This document shows, in pieces, positions 55,892 through 64,000 of a stretch of DNA of 64,000 bases (position 1 is the first letter of the stretch; every line of letters starts with the position of its first letter). The DNA lies in NCBI GenBank assembly GCA_900116485.1, contig FPAX01000002.1, forward strand, positions 204,025 through 268,024, read 5' to 3'. Under the pieces are notes generated by a model. That model was not told the DNA's origin, made no database searches, and was given only the letters and a program-made list of their open reading frames with translations. The DNA is from Selenomonas sp. GACV-9 (GTDB lineage Bacteria > Bacillota > Negativicutes > Selenomonadales > Selenomonadaceae). The position numbers and the translations under genes are program-made.

Positions 55892-56709
55892 TCAGCGTTT
55901 CAAGACTGGCACAGCGTATTTTGCCGTGCGGGCATCCTTGATGACACCCTTCCAGTTGAGGCCATAGGCAAAGTCATAGCTGTGGCCTTCGCTGTCCGTA
56001 TAGCACTCCATGTCCCGCGGAACATCTTCCAGCTGTTTCTCCACCGTCACCATGTCTTTCGGCTGCTGCATCGGCAGCAGGCCCTGCGGCTCTGACTTGC
56101 CCGTCAAGATGTCGAAGTAAGCGGCATCGCTGACGCCATAGCCGACGACGATGGCATCGGAGAGCGGCTCAACCTCGCTGAAGATCATGGGCTTTAGCGC
56201 ATGGACCATCGTGATGACCGGCATCTTCTTGCCGGATCTTGCCGCACACTCATGGGCACGCTGGTATTTCTTCTGCACCATCGCTTCCATCTCTTCATCC
56301 ACATCGTCTTGCGGCGGATTCACTCCACTGAACATCCGCTGCGCAAAGAATTTCAGATGAGTCACAAAGCGGTAGTACGGCAGGGAATCCTTGTCGAACT
56401 CGATGCCACAGGTCCGCCGCACGATATTGGAAATCTCTTCGATAAGCCGCAGGATCTTGTCAGCCATGGGCTGCTTTAGGTCGAGCTGAGCATCAATGAG
56501 ATGCATGGCGATGAATCCAGCCTCATCCTCAGGCATATCGACGTCAAACTGCGCGTCAATCATCATCACAGCTTTCTCCGCCAGGGCAAATTCCTGCGGA
56601 TAGAAGCGCCGTGTCTCCCAAATATACCACGCCCCATAGCCACGACCTCGCAGCCATCCTCGTCACTGGTCACAATCACATTGTTGTTCAGTATCTTCTT
56701 AATCAGCAC
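55892..56709 (-). pseudogene. Chimeric relic: licT-type antiterminator joined to the 3' end of a GH3 beta-glucosidase gene
   Basis: Reading down the minus strand from GTG 56709 (GGGGG eight bases upstream), the first 30 codons give a LicT CAT domain (LIKKILNNNVIVTSDEDG ... VVAMGRG). Near 56620 the frame is lost; in another frame LicT resumes at WETRRFYPQEFALAEKAV, so about 70 residues are missing. It continues through PEDEAGFIAMHLIDAQ and the start of PRD2 (SLPYYRFVTHLKFFAQRMFSG) to KYQRAHECA. Near 56240 it passes in frame into the last 110 residues of a GH3 glucosidase (MPVITMVHALKPMIFSE ... LLPMQQPKDMVTVEKQ ... FAYGLNWKGV). A 225-residue frame remains open from 56569. Two deletions explain it; function is presumably lost. 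Confidence 0.85.
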
Positions 56710-56751
56710 GTCAAATTCCCCCAAAATTCCTGCGCCAGACAAAACAAAAAA

Positions 56752-56793
56752 GGCAAAACAGTATAGCAATCCCCTTGCTAAATCTGTCTTGCC
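56752..56793 (-). terminator. Leader terminator before the licT relic
   Basis: A two-part stem (GGCAAGACAG / CTGTTTTGCC and TAGCA / TGCTA around a 7-nt loop) is followed by TTTTTTG on the minus strand, 43 bp before the licT start. It fits the terminator of an antitermination leader. Confidence 0.78.
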
Positions 56794-56810
56794 TTATCCA
56801 TACCTATCAT
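56778..56810 (-). CDS. Possible 10-codon leader peptide
   Basis: GGAGGG stands seven bases before ATG and a 10-codon frame (MIGMDKARQI) ends inside the left arm of the leader terminator. It could couple translation to termination, or be the first codons left over from a deleted gene. Confidence 0.3.
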   Translation of the reverse strand: MIGMDKARQI

Positions 56811-56844
56811 AAATGATCCCTCCAAAAATAACACGCGTATTTTC

Positions 56845-56878
56845 GAAGGTTTGGCCAACTTAATGTCACCATCCATAC
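56845..56878 (-). promoter_or_regulatory. RAT-like element before the licT relic (copy 1 of a 34-bp direct repeat)
   Basis: Identical to 54459-54492 over 34 bp. It lies between the promoter (56918-56946) and the leader terminator (56752-56793), the expected place for an antiterminator site of a self-regulated licT gene. Confidence 0.6.
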
Positions 56879-56917
56879 CACGGTCAAGAAATACGAAATA
56901 ATCTCAAACTAGAAATA

Positions 56918-56946
56918 AGTATAACACAGGCAGCTATGCTTGTCAA
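56918..56946 (-). promoter_or_regulatory. Strong SigA promoter of the beta-glucoside locus
   Basis: TTGACA, 17 bp, TATACT on the minus strand. It should drive the leader, the relic, the esterase, bglP and bglA. Confidence 0.88.
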
Positions 56947-56978
56947 AATTTATCCTAGAATAATTCTCAAGCCGCTGC

Positions 56979-57626
56979 TCAGCGGAATTTATTCGGCCGC
57001 GGATGAAACAGATGCCAGCCATAATGCAGCGCACTGAGCCGCAAGCCGACCACTACGGCAAAGCAGAGCCAGGCCATCCCCAGAAGGCCGATATACGGAT
57101 AGAGCAGGCACGAGATGAGCGCGCCAACCAGCGATGCCGTCGCATAGATGTCCTTATAGAGCACCACCGGCATACGCTGGGCCATAATGTCGCGCAGGAT
57201 GCCGCCGCCCACTGCCGTGATGATGCCCAGCAATACCGGCAGCAGATACGGATTGCCGTTTTCATGTGCCAATCCTGTCAGCATGCCCGTAATCGTGAAC
57301 GATGCCAGCCCAATCGTATCACAGATATTGTAGAGCCATATGATATGGCGCTTGCCACGATGCGATACCCAGCCAGCCGAATACAGCCAGCTGACCAGCG
57401 CTGCAGTCACCATCGCGAGTACAAAATCCGTGATATTACAAAGCGCGACCGGCGGCGTAATGCCAGCCAGCACATCGCGCACCATACCGCCGCCCACTGC
57501 CGTGAGCAAAGCCAGTACGATGACCCCGAATACATCCATGCGCTTCTCGATAGCCACCATCGCCCCCGATACAGCAAACGCAATAGTGCCCATGATATCA
57601 AAAATCTCCCAAGTCAAACTCTCCAA
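56979..57626 (-). CDS. UPF0126/TRIC-family membrane protein
   Basis: A 215-residue membrane protein with about seven hydrophobic segments and two similar halves, each with a GGG motif (AVGGGMVRDVLAG and AVGGGILRDIMAQ), the mark of bacterial TRIC cation channels (UPF0126, YicG). Some relatives transport glycine or potassium. The start is TTG at 57626 by fit to the family; the ribosome site is poor. It stands alone, divergent from the chemoreceptor gene. Confidence 0.9.
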   Translation of the reverse strand: MESLTWEIFDIMGTIAFAVSGAMVAIEKRMDVFGVIVLALLTAVGGGMVRDVLAGITPPVALCNITDFVLAMVTAALVSWLYSAGWVSHRGKRHIIWLYNICDTIGLASFTITGMLTGLAHENGNPYLLPVLLGIITAVGGGILRDIMAQRMPVVLYKDIYATASLVGALISCLLYPYIGLLGMAWLCFAVVVGLRLSALHYGWHLFHPRPNKFR

Positions 57627-57833
57627 AATCCTGCCATCCTCTCGCTTTTATCTCCCCACTATCGTACCGCAGCGGCTCCGCCGCCGTCAATACAGCCGGC
57701 AACTCTGCTGGTAAAAAACCGAAATATTCCTTGCGCTCTGTTGCTTTCGCAGCAGGATTTCATCCCTTTTTAACGAATACGTAAATATGCTTGTTAGGAA
57801 ACGGTCACTAGACAAATTGAAAGAGGGATACGT

Positions 57834-59804
57834 ATGGGATTAAAACAAAAATTCATGATACTATCTGGTATCATGGGCCTGCTGATGGCAGCGGTCTCAA
57901 TCATCGGTTACTTCATGGCCAGCAGCGATCTGCAAAAAAGCGTCGACAGTGAGCTGCGGGCCACCGTTTCGCGTGAAGCCATGACACTTGACGGCTGGCT
58001 GCGCGAGAAACGCGCTTTTGGCGAGGCCACGACAAACTATATGACCAGCCTCAACGGCAATTATGATGTCATGCATCAAAAGGAGACGCTTGGTACGACC
58101 ATTACCGATAAGGAAATCCTCGAAATGACCGGCGGCACCGAAGACGGCTGGTGGATGGGGTTCTACACCGGCGACAAAACTGGCAAGCGCGACCCGCGCG
58201 AACGCCCCTGGTATAAAGAGGCCAAAGCACAGGACAAAGTGCTGTTCACCGAGGCTTATGTAGACGCCAGTACCGGCAAGCTTGTCGTATCGGTAGCTGC
58301 ACCGGTCAAGGCTGACGGCAAGTTCATCGGCGCAACCTGCGTCGATATCGCCTTGGATGCCATAACCGAGCAGGCCAACAAGATGAAATATCATGGCGAA
58401 GGCGCCGGCATCATCATGGAAAAGAATGGCAACATTCTCGCCACCTCTGGCGCTGGCGAGCAAATGAAGAGCTTCAAAGATATCGACGGTCTTGGCAGCC
58501 ATTTCGACGAAATGGTCAAGAACGGCGAGGGGTATTTCGAAGCGACGATCAATGGCGAGTCAAAAGTCTTTGCCTACCAGACCGTGCCCTCCACCGGTTG
58601 GATCATGGGCATTTCGGTGCCGACTTCCTTCGTCTTTGCCTCGCTTAGCCACCTGCGGCTGGTATTTGGCATCCTTACCATCATCGGTTTGCTGCTGGTC
58701 TCTCTGATCTGCCGCAGCTTCGCCCTGCGCATCACCGAGCCTGTGAGCAAGCTCGAATCTCATGCCTCGCAGATGGCCGAAGGCAATCTGGCCATCGATG
58801 CCCTGCCGATAGAGTCTGCTGATGAAATCGGCTCGCTGACAAAAGCCTTCAACACCATGAGCAGCAATCTGCGCAAGCTCATCGCTCAGATGGCAACAAC
58901 AAGCGAGCAGGTCGCAGCTTCGTCGGAGGAGCTCACAGCCAACGCGCAGCAATCGGCTGACGCCTCCGTGCATGTAGCGGAAACCGTCGGCGAAGTTTCC
59001 ATCAGTATGGAAAAGCAGCTTAGCGATATCGACGGTGCTAAGAAGAACGTCGACGAAGTCTACGCCGATGTCTCTGCTATGGCGGATAAAGCCCGCACCG
59101 TCACTGAAACCTCCAACCAGACAGCTGAAGCTGCCCAGAAGGGATCACAGCTCATGGAAAACGCCGTGAAACGCATGGGCAATATCGAGCAAAGCGTCAT
59201 GGCCTCGGCAGAAGTCGTCCAGAAACTCGGCGAGAACAGCAACCAGATTGGCCAGATTGTCGAGGCCATCTCCTCGATTGCCGAGCAGACCAACCTGCTG
59301 TCGCTCAACGCCGCCATTGAAGCTGCACGCGCAGGCGAGCATGGTCGCGGCTTTGCCGTCGTCGCAGAAGAGGTACGCAAGCTGGCTTCCGAGTCGCAGG
59401 AATCAGCAGAGCAGATCAAGGCACGCATCGCCTCCATCCAGAATGATACCTACGAAGCTGTCAAAGCCATGCAGAACGGCAAGGACGAAGTCCAGTCCGG
59501 CACGATGGCCATCCGCGAAGTCGGCGAGCAGTTCGAAGGCATCCTCACGATGGTCAACGGTATCAAGACCCAGATGGATGAGATCAACCGCTCGGTAGAA
59601 ACCGTTGCCCAGGGCACCGGCAACATCGTCAACGCTGTCGACTCCATCGACACCATCAGCCGCAAGACCTCGGAGAATACCCAGACCATATCGGCAGCCA
59701 CCGAAGAGCAATCCGCCTCGAACGAAGAGATTGCCGCTGCCTCCCAGGCCTTGGCGCATATGGCTACTGACATGCAGACAGCCATCGGCAGATTCAAGAT
59801 CTGA
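57834..59804 (+). CDS. Methyl-accepting chemotaxis protein with dCache sensor
   Basis: A 656-residue receptor. It has an N-terminal membrane segment (about 9-28), a periplasmic dCache_1 domain (about 30-270, with RPWYKEAK typical of amino-acid-binding caches), a second membrane segment (about 275-300), HAMP (about 300-350) and a signalling coiled coil to the end. The kinase-binding tip [19 protein letters not shown] lies near 480-500. It should sense a small ligand, perhaps an amino acid, and control CheA and flagellar motion; no che gene is in the window. AGAGGG precedes ATG by six bases. Confidence 0.95.
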   Translation: MGLKQKFMILSGIMGLLMAAVSIIGYFMASSDLQKSVDSELRATVSREAMTLDGWLREKRAFGEATTNYMTSLNGNYDVMHQKETLGTTITDKEILEMTGGTEDGWWMGFYTGDKTGKRDPRERPWYKEAKAQDKVLFTEAYVDASTGKLVVSVAAPVKADGKFIGATCVDIALDAITEQANKMKYHGEGAGIIMEKNGNILATSGAGEQMKSFKDIDGLGSHFDEMVKNGEGYFEATINGESKVFAYQTVPSTGWIMGISVPTSFVFASLSHLRLVFGILTIIGLLLVSLICRSFALRITEPVSKLESHASQMAEGNLAIDALPIESADEIGSLTKAFNTMSSNLRKLIAQMATTSEQVAASSEELTANAQQSADASVHVAETVGEVSISMEKQLSDIDGAKKNVDEVYADVSAMADKARTVTETSNQTAEAAQKGSQLMENAVKRMGNIEQSVMASAEVVQKLGENSNQIGQIVEAISSIAEQTNLLSLNAAIEAARAGEHGRGFAVVAEEVRKLASESQESAEQIKARIASIQNDTYEAVKAMQNGKDEVQSGTMAIREVGEQFEGILTMVNGIKTQMDEINRSVETVAQGTGNIVNAVDSIDTISRKTSENTQTISAATEEQSASNEEIAAASQALAHMATDMQTAIGRFKI

Positions 59805-59827
59805 TATGGCCTTCCATCAATGACAGA

Positions 59828-59861
59828 AACGGGCAATCCCCTAGGGATTGCCCGTTTTTTG
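59828..59861 (+). terminator. Terminator of the chemoreceptor gene
   Basis: Perfect 12-bp stem ACGGGCAATCCC / GGGATTGCCCGT with a 3-nt loop and TTTTTT on the plus strand. Confidence 0.93.
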
Positions 59862-59875
59862 TACCCACAATCCGC

Positions 59876-60064
59876 TCAGCTGCGGAAAGCATACAGGAAC
59901 ACAGCCAGTAGCACCAGCCCCAGTCCCAGCGATATCCCGCACAGTTTCACCTCAACCGGCGAAAGATCCGTCCATTCTGCATTCTGCTGGACAAGTTCCG
60001 GATGTTCTTCATAACTGCTGGCTTCTATCGCTGCAGTTCTATTCTTGATGGCAAAATCACTCAT
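59876..60064 (-). CDS. Small single-pass membrane protein next to a YeiH transporter
   Basis: A 62-residue protein with a charged N-terminal 40 residues and one hydrophobic C-terminal segment (about 42-60, GISLGLGLVLLAVFLYAF). AAGGATGAG lies before ATG and the stop of the transporter gene is 19 bp upstream, so it is co-expressed. It may be an accessory subunit; no family is known to me. Confidence 0.72.
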   Translation of the reverse strand: MSDFAIKNRTAAIEASSYEEHPELVQQNAEWTDLSPVEVKLCGISLGLGLVLLAVFLYAFRS

Positions 60065-60083
60065 GATATCTCATCCTTTCTAT

Positions 60084-61568
60084 TTACGAACCAACTACCG
60101 GCGGCAGGATGCCATGGTAGAACAGATACGAAATGCCAAGGCCTACCCAGAGGATAAAGCCGAATAGCGCGATGGCATAGACACCGACGATGCGGCCAAG
60201 TCCTTCGGCCCAAAGCTTGCGCACATTGGTAATGAGGCCGATGGAGAAGAAGCAAAGACCAAAGAAGATACTGCGCAAGAGGTTTGCCTGTCCGGCACCA
60301 GCCCCAGCGGCTTTTACGATATCGGGATTCGTGATCCCCCAGAGGAACACACCACCAAATACCACGAGAAAACCAATCAGGAATTTCGGGAAACGGTCGC
60401 CAATCTCGCGGAAGGAAACCTTGTAGGATTTGCCTTCGCTGCGTTTGGTGCCGATCTGATAGACAGACCAGACAACAGCCAGCACGAAGGCCCAAATACC
60501 GATAAACACATCGATGAACACCTTCGCCGTGGTGGCCGCCATCAGCGTCCAGCCCTCCTGATAGTTCACGCCATACTCAGCCAAGGCTTTAGCGCGGATC
60601 AGCGAATCGGTGATGGCCCCAGAAGCAATGGCACCGCCATCACTCTTGACGGCCAGTCCCATCCAGGCGCCAGCCACCAGCGGATCATCCGCAAAAAACG
60701 TGGTGGCAATCCACGGCAGGATCAATAGCTCCACCGCTACGAATACGATAATGACCGAAGAAAGCACCGTCGGCACGATTGCTCTGGCCCGGATGGCACT
60801 GCCCGTGGCAATCGCAGCGGCCACACCGCAGATGGAAATGCCAGAAGCCATCGGTGCCGCCCATTCCGGCGTAAACTTGAAGACCTTGCGGGCAATGATA
60901 TAGACCACCGGCCAATAAATCAGATAAGCCTCCACCACCGCGCAGATACCGCGGAAGATAACGGTACTCGCCAGCCCCATCGCACCGACTGTCTTTATGG
61001 CAATTGTCATGCCTAAGATAACGATACCCGTTTTGATATACCACTCCGGCTTGGCAGCTGTGGACAGGAAAGCCGCAGCCTTCGGAAAGAAATTCCCAAT
61101 GATAAGGCCAAGCACCAAGGCAATGACAAAGCCCAGCTCACCGAGCCCCAATGACCAGCTGATACCAAACTTCTCCAGATTGTTCGGCGTAGCTGCCAGA
61201 TACGCAAAGTTTCCCGCAGTATTAGCAGCCACTGTTACCCAATAGAGAATCGTAAAACCAGCCACAAAGCGCTTGACCGAACTTCCCATGAAGTACGCTC
61301 CCGCCGTCGTAAGGATGAGCAGGAACAAATATGTCGCCAGCATGGAGCCAAAGCCTCCGAGGAAAGCAAATTCCTTGGAATTCGGGACCACGGCCTTGCC
61401 GATATCCGACCAGACATTGTACTTGGCGACCCATCCCAAAAGGTCAACACCTGCTGCCTGTCCTGCCCCCAAGGCAACGATCAAAAGCCCCAGCCATACG
61501 GCCCACCAATCTTCACTCTTGAAAAATCCCGGTTTCTGTACGAGCAGTTCATGTGGTTCTGCTGTCAT
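60084..61568 (-). CDS. YeiH-family putative sulfate/anion exporter
   Basis: A 494-residue membrane protein of the UPF0324/PSE (YeiH) family with about 11-12 hydrophobic segments. Marks are VVEAYLIYWPVVYIIARK, ASGISICGVAAAIATGSAIRA and GAWMGLAVKSDGGAIASGA. An N-terminal extra region makes it longer than E. coli YeiH (about 350). The start at 61568 has AAAGGAG nine bases upstream. It has its own promoter and a leader with a large terminator-like hairpin, so expression may be attenuated. Confidence 0.88.
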   Translation of the reverse strand: MTAEPHELLVQKPGFFKSEDWWAVWLGLLIVALGAGQAAGVDLLGWVAKYNVWSDIGKAVVPNSKEFAFLGGFGSMLATYLFLLILTTAGAYFMGSSVKRFVAGFTILYWVTVAANTAGNFAYLAATPNNLEKFGISWSLGLGELGFVIALVLGLIIGNFFPKAAAFLSTAAKPEWYIKTGIVILGMTIAIKTVGAMGLASTVIFRGICAVVEAYLIYWPVVYIIARKVFKFTPEWAAPMASGISICGVAAAIATGSAIRARAIVPTVLSSVIIVFVAVELLILPWIATTFFADDPLVAGAWMGLAVKSDGGAIASGAITDSLIRAKALAEYGVNYQEGWTLMAATTAKVFIDVFIGIWAFVLAVVWSVYQIGTKRSEGKSYKVSFREIGDRFPKFLIGFLVVFGGVFLWGITNPDIVKAAGAGAGQANLLRSIFFGLCFFSIGLITNVRKLWAEGLGRIVGVYAIALFGFILWVGLGISYLFYHGILPPVVGS

Positions 61569-61640
61569 ACCAATCCACTCCTTTCTTACGAGCCCTATCC
61601 TTGACGAATAATAAAGATGATTGCTGATAGAAACAAAAAA

Positions 61641-61691
61641 GAGGTTCCAAGGACAGCCTCCAGCCCAAAGCTTTGCTGTCCTTGGAACCTC
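61641..61691 (-). terminator. Long hairpin with U tract in the yeiH-like leader
   Basis: Perfect 17-bp stem GAGGTTCCAAGGACAGC / GCTGTCCTTGGAACCTC around a 17-nt loop, followed by TTTTTT on the minus strand (CAATTTTTTT on the plus). It lies downstream of the promoter at 61725-61753 and 72 bp before the transporter start, so it may act as an attenuator as well as ending the transcript from mmuM. Confidence 0.85.
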
Positions 61692-61724
61692 CAATTTTTT
61701 TGGTCAGTTCCTATCGTTGCTGAT

Positions 61725-61753
61725 ACTATATCATACCATGCATATATAGTCAA
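61725..61753 (-). promoter_or_regulatory. Promoter of the YeiH-like gene
   Basis: TTGACT, 17 bp, TATAGT on the minus strand, starting ten bases after the mmuM stop. The start point would be near 61718, upstream of the hairpin. Confidence 0.8.
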
Positions 61754-61762
61754 TATGTTTTT

Positions 61763-62707
61763 TTATCTTTTCTCCTGCAACGACTGCCGCAGCGCGGCAA
61801 TGCCGCGGATATCATCCGGCGTCGTGCGGCAACAGCCGCCAATGAGCCGCGCACCAGCCTCATACCACTGACGCACGAATTCATGATATGGCGTCGCACT
61901 GCCATGCCAGGTCTTCGTCACCGCATCGTAAGTCTCTCCCGTATTCGGGTAAACGACCACTGGCTTATCCGTCTGCTCCCGGATACGGCGGATAAGTCCT
62001 GCCACATGCTGCGGCGCCGTACAGTTGATGCCGATAGCCGCAACCTGTGACTGCTTATCGAGAAAACGCGCACAATCCGCTATATCATCCCCGCCACAAG
62101 TATGCACCTCATCACGGCACGAGAAAGAAATCCAGGCCCCCGCCGCAGGATAACGCTGTAAATCCGCCAGGATTGCCTCGGCCTCAGAGAAAAGCGGCAA
62201 AGTCTCACAGGCCAGGATATCCGGCGCGGCCGCGACGAGGATAGCGAGCCGTTCGGCATGAAAATCCGCCAGCTCGGCACGGCTGGCTGAGTAGTCGCCA
62301 CGGTACTCCGAGCCATCTGCCAAATACGCACCATATGGACCAACAGAGGCTGCGACTAGCGGACGCGGCCGCTGTCCCGCCTTCGCATTCGCCTGCCAAT
62401 AATCATCACGGGCTTCCTGTACCAAGCGCACCGATCGCGTGATGAGCGCCTTGGCCTGCTCACGCGTAAAGCCCTTCTTCTCAAAGCCCTCAACAGTCGC
62501 CTGATAACTCGCACTCGTGGAAATATCGGCACCGGCTGCATAGTAGTCATGATGTACAGCTCGCACGAGCTCCGGCTGCTCAAAGAGCGCCTTGGCAGAC
62601 CAGAGTTCATCATTCGTATCAAAGCCGCGCCGCGCCAGCTCCGTGCCAAAGGCACCATCCAGCACGATGAGTGGATATTCCTGCAAATATTCTGCTATCG
62701 TATTCAT
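61763..62707 (-). CDS. mmuM: Homocysteine S-methyltransferase
   Basis: A 314-residue zinc enzyme that makes methionine by moving a methyl group from S-methylmethionine (or a related donor) to homocysteine. Seen are LDGAFGTELARRG, GADISTSASYQATVEGFEKKG and the zinc Cys residues in GINCTAPQ and GGCCRTTPDDI. It lies 21 bp after the binding-protein gene in one operon with it. Confidence 0.95.
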   Translation of the reverse strand: MNTIAEYLQEYPLIVLDGAFGTELARRGFDTNDELWSAKALFEQPELVRAVHHDYYAAGADISTSASYQATVEGFEKKGFTREQAKALITRSVRLVQEARDDYWQANAKAGQRPRPLVAASVGPYGAYLADGSEYRGDYSASRAELADFHAERLAILVAAAPDILACETLPLFSEAEAILADLQRYPAAGAWISFSCRDEVHTCGGDDIADCARFLDKQSQVAAIGINCTAPQHVAGLIRRIREQTDKPVVVYPNTGETYDAVTKTWHGSATPYHEFVRQWYEAGARLIGGCCRTTPDDIRGIAALRQSLQEKR

Positions 62708-62728
62708 GGTTATCCTCCCGCTGCCGTC

Positions 62729-63532
62729 TTACTGCAGCAATTCCTGCGGTGGTTCCTTACCAAACCATTTCTGGTAGATCTCACGGAACTTGCCATTTTT
62801 CTTGATGGTTGCCAGGCCATCGTTCAACTTCTGCAATACCTCCGTATTGCCCTTGAGTACCGCAATGCCGAGATCTTCCTGCGTCAAAGCAACCTCAGCC
62901 ACGCGGACATTCTTGTTGTTCGTATGGCTCACATAATATTCATTCGTAGGGATGTCGTTGATGACGGCATCCACCCCGCCATTCTGCACTTCAAGGAAGG
63001 CCTCATTGATGGCATTGAACACGCGGACATCTGCCCCTGGAACCTTGCGGGCCGCTTCCTCGCCCGTCGAACCAATCGATACACCAATCTTCTTGCCCTC
63101 AAGGTCTTTCGCCGTCTTGATGGTATCGTTATCGGCCTTTACCACTACCCCCAGACCGGCAATGTAATAGCGTTCTGTGAAATCTACATTCTTCTTGCGC
63201 TCATCGGTAATGGTGATATCGTTGATTGCCACGTCGATATCCTTCGACTGCAGCGCGGGAATCAAGCCATCGAATGCGCGATTACTGATAGACACATCAA
63301 AGCCCTCAACCTCGCCGATTGCCTTGATGATGTCCACGTCAAAGCCAACATAGTCATTTGACGCAGAATCCTGCGCCCCAAACGGCGGATAGCTCGCATC
63401 CATGCCGACTTTGAGCACCGGCCTTTGCCCCTGTTCCCCCGAGCTCGCTGCCTGCTGGTCATTCGCGCAGCCACTAAATACCGCCGCCGCAGCAAACACA
63501 ATCGTAAGCATCAAAAGGATAGTTTTTCTCAT
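62729..63532 (-). CDS. Amino-acid ABC transporter substrate-binding lipoprotein
   Basis: A 267-residue solute-binding protein of family 3 (SBP_bac_3). The lipobox FSGC puts a lipidated Cys at residue 22; the mature part begins LKVGMDASYPPFG and has GFDVDIIKAIG, IGVSIGST and a C-terminal helix IYQKWFGKEPP. Start at 63532: GGAGG lies eight bases upstream. It should bind a polar or cationic amino acid; being joined to mmuM rather than to a permease or ATPase gene, S-methylmethionine or a methionine relative is a fair guess. Confidence 0.94.
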   Translation of the reverse strand: MRKTILLMLTIVFAAAAVFSGCANDQQAASSGEQGQRPVLKVGMDASYPPFGAQDSASNDYVGFDVDIIKAIGEVEGFDVSISNRAFDGLIPALQSKDIDVAINDITITDERKKNVDFTERYYIAGLGVVVKADNDTIKTAKDLEGKKIGVSIGSTGEEAARKVPGADVRVFNAINEAFLEVQNGGVDAVINDIPTNEYYVSHTNNKNVRVAEVALTQEDLGIAVLKGNTEVLQKLNDGLATIKKNGKFREIYQKWFGKEPPQELLQ

Positions 63533-63582
63533 ACAGTGTACCTCCATAGCTACATATAGTGCAACATTGTTACGTTAAAAGA

Positions 63583-63611
63583 AGTATACATCCTTATACA
63601 TACTATGTCAA
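63583..63611 (-). promoter_or_regulatory. SigA promoter of the binding protein-mmuM operon
   Basis: TTGACA, 17 bp, TATACT on the minus strand, 50 bp before the start. A palindrome CTGCAAATTGCAG lies 32 bp further upstream (63643-63655) and might be an activator site. Confidence 0.88.
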
Positions 63612-63655
63612 TATGTTTTGTAAATACATTATCATATTAACTCTGCAAATTGCAG

Positions 63656-64000
63656 TTTGTCTGTTAGTGCGTGCGGAACGGAATCCCGATAGTACGCAGC
63701 TCGGGGTTCACGGGGTAGTACTTTTTCTGTTTCCGCTGAATGGACCGTACGACCAGAACTACGGACTTAGTTACCTGCTCCCGTCACCAGGTCGCGACGT
63801 ACACATCTAAGTCTAGCTTATGCGCTTACGGCCCAGTCCTGCTGCGCAGGACAGTCGCTCCAGACAGAAAGAAGCACTACCCCGTTCGCCCCTTTGGTAA
63901 CGGAAATCTGAGATTGTACGAATCGTTTCTCCCGTAACAAGCACATCGATGTAATTCGTGACCTATCGCCGGAACAGCACAGGATTATCCCAACATAACG
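63656..64000. other. Unassigned terminal region
   Basis: The last 345 bp contain no ORF with a ribosome site, no recognisable RNA and no repeat. Base order looks near random and lacks the codon texture of the rest. I cannot say what it holds. Confidence 0.5.

Noticed and set aside
55892..56569. A 225-residue intact gene
   Set aside because: Its two parts belong to unrelated families (PRD regulator and GH3 enzyme) and the licT start lies upstream in another frame, so it is a relic.
54459..56878. The 34-bp repeats as ends of a mobile element
   Set aside because: Direct not inverted, no transposase or integrase between them, and both copies sit in leader regions with RAT-like pattern.
61641..61691. 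SAM riboswitch between mmuM and the transporter
   Set aside because: The sequence is one long hairpin without S-box motifs.

Overview
The window looks like the chromosome of a diderm Firmicute of the class Negativicutes, probably a Selenomonas/Mitsuokella/Megamonas relative. The genes are Firmicutes-like: a serine T-box, the paired GlgC/GlgD subunits, a LicT-type antiterminator relic, ComEA/ComEC and a Gram-positive style pel gene order. One operon, however, ends in a protein with a C-terminal beta-barrel closing on Phe, which needs an outer membrane. Several genes start with TTG. I saw no rRNA, tRNA, insertion sequence, prophage or CRISPR array. This is inference from gene content, not a database match.

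Layout. 48-11015 (-): a complete Pel-type exopolysaccharide operon (PelD, PelE, deacetylase, PelF, PelG, a coiled-coil/beta-barrel protein, a GH114-like hydrolase), apparently transcribed through holA (11054-12100). 12227-19612 (-): gdhA, a UvrD-type helicase with an embedded DEDDh exonuclease, a small ORF, comEC and comEA. 19749-22425: two uncharacterised genes, one with a cNMP-binding-like N-terminus. 22503-26852: serA with a T-box leader, divergent serC, a DeoR-type regulator and a small acidic ORF. 26908-30005 (-): DUF4127, unknown and DUF2225 genes. 30168-42643 (-): a glycogen operon, glgC-glgD-glgP-glgB-glgA plus a GH13-GH77 fusion, with hairpins in several gaps and a 39-bp repeat array giving GlgB a Lys/Ala-rich tail. 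43009-50961: a membrane protein, a Tat-exported amidase, an SbmA-like ABC exporter, an amino-acid permease, YigZ, a gamma-carbonic anhydrase with a riboswitch-like leader, and unknowns. 51082-56946 (-): a beta-glucoside locus (GH1, PTS EIIBCA, secreted esterase) with a decayed licT-GH3 chimera and two RAT-like direct repeats. 56979-63611: a TRIC/UPF0126 protein, a chemoreceptor, a YeiH transporter with an attenuator-like leader, a homocysteine methyltransferase and an amino-acid binding lipoprotein. The last ~340 bp carry nothing recognisable.

How the parts work together. The Pel genes form a c-di-GMP-gated synthase: PelD with an intact RxxD site, PelF glycosyltransferase and PelG/PelE membrane parts, plus deacetylase and hydrolase. 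A novel barrel protein stands where Pseudomonas has PelB/PelC. The glycogen operon covers ADP-glucose synthesis, chain elongation, branching, phosphorolysis and debranching. serA and serC make phosphoserine, with serA under tRNA-Ser control. The strongest leads are the Pel outer-membrane component, the basic tail on GlgB, the structured leader of the carbonic anhydrase gene, the PelD-epimerase fusion and the licT/GH3 deletion chimera.
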